In this document: positions 59,736-64,000 of the stretch, piece by piece
Numbering within the stretch: the stretch's first letter is position 1
Layout of the letters: each line of letters starts with the position of its first letter
Origin: Teretinema zuelzerae
GTDB lineage: Bacteria > Spirochaetota > Spirochaetia > Treponematales > Treponemataceae
Assembly (NCBI RefSeq): GCF_021021555.1
Contig: NZ_JAINWA010000003.1
Span: 1,860,001 to 1,924,000 of the forward strand
Length of the DNA stretch: 64,000 nt
Direction of reading: 5' to 3'
Notes under the pieces: model-generated
What the model saw: only the letters and a program-made list of their open reading frames with translations
Databases searched by the model: none
Told to the model about the DNA's origin: nothing
Position numbers and translations under genes: made by a program

Positions 59736-61493
59736 CTACACCTTTGTCATCTTTGCCCTTTTTCCATTATTTTTTGTGCGGGAATACTCGAAAAAATACC
59801 CTTCGGGTTCTGAGGAACCGGATAAATCCAGTCGTTCATATTCAGTCCGGGCGAAAAGCAGACGATTTGGTTCTTCAGGAGAGGAAGAAATGCATGTCGC
59901 GATCGCTTTTTCATGCTCTTCGCGCGAATACCGCCTCACAAACCAGTCTGGATAGAACCCGGGCTTTCCCATCATGAGATAATCGAGCTTTAAATATTCC
60001 AGTTCAAGGCCGCTACAACGAGTCCTCAAAAATGAGGCAAGACAGGCAAAAATATCGATCGGTTTTCTCGGCAGATATAAATCCCCGTCGGGAAACCAAT
60101 CGCGGACGAATCGGACAAGATCCAGAAACAGACGGAACGGACCGCCTGGATGCATCGAGGCGGCGCGGAAAAGCGCGTTCGGGGCAAAGCCGGAATTATA
60201 CCAGCCGTCGAGCAGATGCTCCACGTCTTTTAAAATCAACAGTTCGCTGTACGACAAAGATCCCGATGAATACACCTCGTACGGCGGAACGCGGGACCAG
60301 GAATATTCAGGGTGCGAGACTGCGTACTCTTCCATCGGAGCCCCGGGGAGAATTTTCAGGAAACCCAGCTGCAGTTGATCAGAGCGCAAATTCCAGGCGA
60401 AGTTGAAAGACTCCTCGAACAGCGAAACGTCTTCGCCGGGCAACCCAGCGATCAGATCGACATGAACATGGATCGTTTTCGGTATTTTCCGGATGCGGTC
60501 TGCGAGAACCTCAGGCGACGAAAATCGGTTGACCCTCTTCAGAATCTCCGGGTGCGCGCTCTGTATTCCGATTTCGAACTGAATTGCGCCCTCGGGCATC
60601 GTCGAAAGCACGGCGAACGCCCGATCGTCGAGAAGTTCCGCGGCGATCTCGAAGTGAAACATCGTGCTTCCGGCATGATGATCCCTGATCCATTCCCAGA
60701 TCGCGAGATACCGTTCGGGTTTTATATTGAAGGTTCTATCGACGAACTTCACCAGCGGCCATTTATTCTCTATAAAAAAACGCAAATCCTGAAACACCAG
60801 ATCAAGAGAACGGAATCGGACCGATTTTTCCAGCGACGACATGCAATACGCGCAATTGAAGGGACATCCGCGAGATGATTCGTAATACACCAGTTGATGG
60901 AAGGGATCGAAGCCGTTTTCCTGTTCTCGATACGGAAAAGCAATGCTGTCCAGATTTTCCAGCGTTTGAGAGGGCGGACCCGACTCGAAGGCTGGCGAAT
61001 CGGGATGCGTCGAGTTCTGCCTCCCGTTGTTTCGGAGATGAATTCCCGGCACGGCCAATAACCGTTCGCGTTCGCCCGAGCCGTTCGCATCGAGAACCTC
61101 GAGCAAGGCAGAAAACGCCAGTTCTCCTTCTCCCGACAGGATGAAATCGGATGCCGGGGATGCCGAAAACACCCGCTCGGGGGACCAGGAAACCTCAGGC
61201 CCCCCGAATCCGATGAGCGCTGCGGGCAGAAGAACCCTCGCCTCGGCTGCGAGGTCGAAAACGAAGCGGCTGTTCCAGATATACACGGAAAAAAGCAATA
61301 CATCCGGCTTCTCTTCGTATATTCCCCGAAGCGCGGACGCAAGAGGCTGGTTTATATTCCATTCCCGAAACAGAACGGAAACGGATCCCTCCTGCACCGG
61401 CCGCGAATGGGCGTGAGCCCATGAGGTAAGAAGACGCACGGCGAGATTGGTTTGAATATATTTGGCGTTTATGCCTACAAGGAGAACTTTCAT
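59736..61493 (-). CDS. B12-binding radical SAM enzyme with DUF4080 tail
   Basis: A 585-residue protein. An N-terminal cobalamin-binding-like Rossmann domain (MKVLLVGINAKYIQTNLAVRLL, then LIGFGGPEVSW) is followed by the radical SAM core with the cluster motif YYESSRGCPFNCAYC (CxxxCxxC, about residues 206-220). HVDLIAGLPGED lies later in the barrel. The C-terminal part matches the DUF4080 type. Relatives methylate or modify small molecules or RNA. The target is unknown. Confidence 0.9.
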   Translation of the reverse strand: MKVLLVGINAKYIQTNLAVRLLTSWAHAHSRPVQEGSVSVLFREWNINQPLASALRGIYEEKPDVLLFSVYIWNSRFVFDLAAEARVLLPAALIGFGGPEVSWSPERVFSASPASDFILSGEGELAFSALLEVLDANGSGERERLLAVPGIHLRNNGRQNSTHPDSPAFESGPPSQTLENLDSIAFPYREQENGFDPFHQLVYYESSRGCPFNCAYCMSSLEKSVRFRSLDLVFQDLRFFIENKWPLVKFVDRTFNIKPERYLAIWEWIRDHHAGSTMFHFEIAAELLDDRAFAVLSTMPEGAIQFEIGIQSAHPEILKRVNRFSSPEVLADRIRKIPKTIHVHVDLIAGLPGEDVSLFEESFNFAWNLRSDQLQLGFLKILPGAPMEEYAVSHPEYSWSRVPPYEVYSSGSLSYSELLILKDVEHLLDGWYNSGFAPNALFRAASMHPGGPFRLFLDLVRFVRDWFPDGDLYLPRKPIDIFACLASFLRTRCSGLELEYLKLDYLMMGKPGFYPDWFVRRYSREEHEKAIATCISSSPEEPNRLLFARTEYERLDLSGSSEPEGYFFEYSRTKNNGKRAKMTKV

Positions 61494-61532
61494 GCGAGGG
61501 GTAGAATAGCATCCGACGGAAAAAGGGACTAG

Positions 61533-61663
61533 ATAAAAAAAACCTTTCCGGGAAGCCCAGGTACACTACGGCACAACTGCGAAGCTCCTACCGTTGCTTC
61601 CTTCCGGATCTGGCGGAGTTCGGAAATCGCAATTTGCATAGGACCTGGGCTATCCGGAAAGGT
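61533..61663 (-). ncRNA. ffs: Signal recognition particle RNA (small type) with its terminator
   Basis: On the minus strand CCGGAAGGAAGCAACGG is the conserved apical loop of SRP RNA. The ends pair closely (CCTTTCCGG...GCCCAGG with CCTGGGC...CCGGAAAGG), and a run of eight T follows, so the molecule ends at its own terminator. Length is about 120 bases, the short bacterial type. Confidence 0.93.
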
Positions 61664-61667
61664 CCGG

Positions 61668-61706
61668 AAAAAAACATGGACCGCGCCTTAACAGGAACGG
61701 CCCATG
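61668..61706 (-). terminator. Terminator after the tRNA operon
   Basis: On the minus strand CATGGGCCG pairs with CGGTCCATG (one G-T pair), followed by seven T. It lies between tRNA-Ser(GGA) and the SRP RNA gene. Confidence 0.7.
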
Positions 61707-61717
61707 CGCTTTTTTTG

Positions 61718-61803
61718 CGGAGAGAGAGGGATTCGAACCCTCGGTACCTTTTGGGCACACACGCCTTCCAAGCGTGCACCTTCGACCACTCGGACATCTC
61801 TCC
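61718..61803 (-). tRNA. tRNA-Ser(GGA)
   Basis: 86 bases with a long variable arm. The acceptor GGAGAGA pairs with TCTCTCC, with discriminator G and anticodon loop TTGGAAG. Confidence 0.97.
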
Positions 61804-61824
61804 AAAGTAACAAAACAAGCGAAG

Positions 61825-61909
61825 CGGAGAGAGGGGGATTCGAACCCCCGATACCTTGCGGTATAACGGTTTTCGAGACCGCCCGATTCAGCCGCTCTCG
61901 CATCTCTCC
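61825..61909 (-). tRNA. tRNA-Ser(CGA)
   Basis: 85 bases. The acceptor is the same as that of the GGA gene, the anticodon loop is CTCGAAA, and a long variable arm is present. Confidence 0.97.
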
Positions 61910-61979
61910 AAAAGGCGTCGCCGCCCTTCACGAAAAGTCAAAAACTTTCCCGAGTAGCACCCGATAGACAGTTTTTTTA

Positions 61980-62053
61980 TGAGACTAAGTGGGTTCGAAC
62001 CACCGGCCTTCAGATCCGCAATCTGACGCTCTATCCAGCTGAGCTATAGTCTC
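61980..62053 (-). tRNA. tRNA-Arg(GCG)
   Basis: 74 bases. The acceptor GAGACTA pairs with TAGTCTC, with anticodon arm TCAGA-TTGCGGA-TCTGA. Position 34 is G, whereas most bacteria use A (edited to inosine) for this codon box. Confidence 0.93.
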
Positions 62054-62157
62054 GCGAAATGGAAATCGTCAAAACTGACGATTTCCATTTCGCTTGGAGT
62101 TTTTTCGCATTGCAAAAAAACTCCACACGCATTTGCGCTTATCAAGCGCTGTTCATA
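62054..62157 (-). other. Spacer with three consecutive hairpins between tRNA genes
   Basis: A perfect 18-bp stem (62054-62071 with 62076-62093, AAAC loop) begins at the very first base upstream of tRNA-Arg. A 14-bp stem with one mismatch (62096-62109 with 62111-62124) and GCGCTT/AAGCGC (62135-62149) follow. These are likely processing signals in the precursor. Confidence 0.75.
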
Positions 62158-62245
62158 CGGAGCAGGGGGGATTCGAACCCCCGAAACCCTTTTGGGGTTT
62201 AACTCCTTAGCAGGGAGCCCGATTCGGCCACTCTCGCACCGCTCC
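62158..62245 (-). tRNA. tRNA-Ser(GCT)
   Basis: 88 bases. The acceptor GGAGCGG pairs with CTGCTCC, with anticodon loop CTGCTAA, a long variable arm and discriminator G. Confidence 0.97.
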
Positions 62246-62296
62246 AAGGAATCTTTCAGTAAGCATCGCCCGGTTAACGCGGCGGAGTATCAAAGC

Positions 62297-62381
62297 CGGA
62301 GCAGGGGGGATTCGAACCCCCGGTACCTTTCGGCACAACGGTTTTCAAGACCGCCTCCTTAAACCGCTCGGACACCGCTCC
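62297..62381 (-). tRNA. tRNA-Ser(TGA)
   Basis: 85 bases. The acceptor GGAGCGG pairs with CTGCTCC, with anticodon loop CTTGAAA. It is the first gene of the operon, closest to the promoter. Confidence 0.97.
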
Positions 62382-62398
62382 ATAAAGATGCTCCTCAC

Positions 62399-62426
62399 AG
62401 TATAGTAAAAGCATTGCGCGTGTCAA
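62399..62426 (-). promoter_or_regulatory. Strong promoter of the tRNA operon
   Basis: On the minus strand TTGACA (perfect), 16 bases, TATACT. It points into the serine/arginine tRNA cluster. Confidence 0.8.
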
Positions 62427-62469
62427 GAAGGCCTCGACGCATGAACTCCCCTCAAAATCCACTTTTTAC

Positions 62470-62498
62470 TTGAGCAGAATCTTCCTTGGTTCTATACT
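62470..62498 (+). promoter_or_regulatory. Promoter of thyX, placing transcription start at the ATG
   Basis: TTGAGC (62470-62475), 17 bases, TATACT (62493-62498). The start codon begins 8 bases after the -10 box, so the mRNA is probably leaderless. Confidence 0.6.
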
Positions 62499-62505
62499 CC
62501 TTCAC

Positions 62506-63342
62506 ATGGCACATTGTATAGTCCCCGAAGCAGAAGCACTTTTGGATAAGGAAATCCCGGTTTTAGACAAGGGATTCATCCGGTTGGTCGATTATCTGGG
62601 CGGAGATTCCCGCATCGTTCAGTCAGCGCGCGTTTCGTACGGAGAAGGAACCAAGACCGTCAGGGAAGACGGCGCGCTCATCGATTATCTGCTGCGGCAT
62701 CAGCACACATCGCCCTTCGAACAGGTGGTACTCACCTTTCACGTAAAACTGCCGATTTTCGTCGCCCGACAGTGGATCCGCCACCGAATGGCCCGCGTCA
62801 ATGAAATCTCGGGAAGATACTCGATCCTGAAAAACGACTGCTATCTGCCGGACCCGGCGGATATCGCCCTGCAAAGCTCGGACAACAAACAGGGGAGAGC
62901 CTCGGAACCAGTGGCCCGGGAAGAGGCATTGAAAATACGCGAAGAAATGAGGATTCAACAGGAAGAGGCCTTTTCCGGCTACGATTCCCTTATAGAACAG
63001 AATCTCGCGCGGGAAATCGCTCGCATAAACCTCCCTGTTTCCACCTACACCGAATGGTACTGGCAGATCGACCTGCATAATCTCTTCCATTTTTTGCGTC
63101 TCCGCTGCGACGAGCACGCGCAAAAAGAAATACGCGACTACGCGAACGCCATGCTTTCCGTCTGCCGGGCGGTCGCGCCCATGGCGACAGCATCTTTCGA
63201 GAGGCATCAAAAGAACGGCGTAAACTTTTCAGGCGAAGAAATGGTTGCGCTTCGGGCCATGCTCGAAGGACAAAAACCGGAGCTTGAAGGAAAAGCGCTC
63301 GAACGGCTCGAAGAAAAAATCCGCTCGGGAAAGCAGCTCTAA
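62506..63342 (+). CDS. thyX: Flavin-dependent thymidylate synthase
   Basis: A 278-residue ThyX that makes dTMP from dUMP using FAD, NADPH and methylene-tetrahydrofolate. The signature RHRMARVNEISGRY (RHRxxxxNExSxRY) is complete, and DYLLRHQHTSPFEQVVLTFHVKLPIFVARQWI precedes it. The C-terminal half has FHFLRLRCDEHAQKEIRDYA. The start at 62506 is chosen because the promoter covers the upstream part of the frame, which begins with TTG. No ribosome-binding site is visible. Confidence 0.96.
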   Translation: MAHCIVPEAEALLDKEIPVLDKGFIRLVDYLGGDSRIVQSARVSYGEGTKTVREDGALIDYLLRHQHTSPFEQVVLTFHVKLPIFVARQWIRHRMARVNEISGRYSILKNDCYLPDPADIALQSSDNKQGRASEPVAREEALKIREEMRIQQEEAFSGYDSLIEQNLAREIARINLPVSTYTEWYWQIDLHNLFHFLRLRCDEHAQKEIRDYANAMLSVCRAVAPMATASFERHQKNGVNFSGEEMVALRAMLEGQKPELEGKALERLEEKIRSGKQL

Positions 63343-63347
63343 GCGAA

Positions 63348-64000
63348 TTATTTAGCGCGCAGCGTTTTTGCGAAAAGAGCGTCGATATCCGTGCGGGCCT
63401 TCACTCCGAAGGCCGGCACGGAGCTTCCCGGCTCCAAAACCCGATACAGATGTTCCGGGTTTTTTCGGTACGCCGGGCTTTCCTTATCGTTCACCCACCA
63501 GTCAAGCACAGACAACACGCCGAACGTCGTCTCGATGAGATACGCGTTATTTCCCTTTTTCGAGTGCCTTCCGCCGCACAGGGCGTCGAGACGCACCGAG
63601 AGAGCGTTTGGAATGGCGAACTTGTAGGGCATCCAGGGATTGCCGATCCCGGGCACGGAGCTTTCAGGATCGGGGTCAGGAACGGAGAACTCGTGGATTT
63701 CGGCGGAGTATCGGGAAAGAAGCCGTTCAAGGCGGCGAACTCGAACGTAAAAGGGCGGAATCCGGTCGTCTTTCTGCAATCGGCTCGATCCGTACATTCT
63801 GATGTCGAAATACGGCAAAAACATATTCTTAATCAGCGAATACATATTGGATAACAGTTTTCGTCCGTAGGGAGACTTGCCGAAATCAGGCTGCGTATAA
63901 ATTTGGTGCGTAAAGGATTTTAAATCGACGCTGAATTGCTTATCGAAGATGCTTTCCTGATACAAAATCCAATCGTCGAGAATCGTATTAATGTCTTCTA
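63348..64000 (-). CDS. Protein of unknown function, start beyond the right edge
   Basis: The frame is open to the window edge (…EDINTILDDWILYQES…), so the true start lies outside; at least 216 codons are inside. The visible part is soluble, with RRLERLLSRYSAEIHEF and SVLDWWVNDKESPAYRKNPEHLYRV as charged helices. I do not recognise the family. It converges on thyX with 5 bp between stops. Confidence 0.7.
   Translation of the reverse strand, partial: EDINTILDDWILYQESIFDKQFSVDLKSFTHQIYTQPDFGKSPYGRKLLSNMYSLIKNMFLPYFDIRMYGSSRLQKDDRIPPFYVRVRRLERLLSRYSAEIHEFSVPDPDPESSVPGIGNPWMPYKFAIPNALSVRLDALCGGRHSKKGNNAYLIETTFGVLSVLDWWVNDKESPAYRKNPEHLYRVLEPGSSVPAFGVKARTDIDALFAKTLRAK

Noticed and set aside
61588-62462. 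Frames containing RYRGFESPSLR, GVRIPPAP or GTGGSNPPCS
   Set aside because: These are translations of the tRNA genes, not proteins.

Overview
The window looks like a spirochaete chromosome, most likely a Treponema relative. Supporting signs are a FlaB-type periplasmic flagellin, FlgM, a CheX phosphatase, a methyl-accepting chemotaxis protein and several spirochaete-style proteins of unknown function. The right two thirds (about 22.3-64 kb) are GC-rich with ordinary bacterial gene order. The left third (1-20.4 kb) is strikingly AT-rich and carries almost only minus-strand genes.

Region 1 (1-22.2 kb) is a chromosomal integron. A 468-residue IntI-type tyrosine recombinase (20837-22243, minus) is followed by a candidate cassette promoter (20779-20806), an attI site (about 20418-20480), 23 complete gene cassettes and one partial cassette at the left edge. 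Each cassette has its own attC. IntI and the cassettes point the same way and attI lies beyond the 3' end of intI. This is the reversed layout known from the Treponema denticola integron, not the divergent layout of class 1 integrons. Cassettes encode methyltransferases, GNAT acetyltransferases, a nucleotidyltransferase, an HD phosphohydrolase, a GIY-YIG/zinc-finger pair, YdeI-like and DUF2971 proteins, a P-loop kinase with an in-frame UGA, and small membrane or exported proteins. Six cassettes have no recognisable gene. Many cassettes are duplicated.

Three observations stand out. (a) A 1422-bp cassette encoding an IS91-like HUH transposase with a 59-bp attC is present three times, twice in tandem next to attI. 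(b) Twenty of 23 cassette starts carry a short hairpin between the recombination point and the ribosome-binding site. Its stem covaries and its loop is GAA, GTA or GAAA on the strand that folds as attC. (c) Gene-less cassettes contain long inverted repeats or phased two-box repeats.

Region 2 (22.6-31.4 kb) holds plus-strand metabolic and membrane genes: GNAT, chromate transporter, YhhN, RidA, toroid protein, a 56-residue small protein, a membrane protein, a UDG-like protein, GNAT, EamA and MATE. Region 3 (31.4-37.4 kb) is YchJ plus a tolC-adaptor-RND efflux operon. Region 4 (37.5-50.7 kb) contains tRNA-Ala, a spirochaete protein, lspA, a Nif3 protein, a Lon-like protease, an HDOD regulator, a SpoU methyltransferase, an unusual Fe-ADH homologue, flgM, rsmI and flaB. 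Region 5 (50.8-64 kb) has the dnaX-ybaB-recR operon, a CAAX protease, mntP, an MCP and cheX, a B12/radical-SAM enzyme, the SRP RNA, a tRNA operon with four serine isoacceptors and one arginine tRNA, thyX, and a gene running off the right edge.
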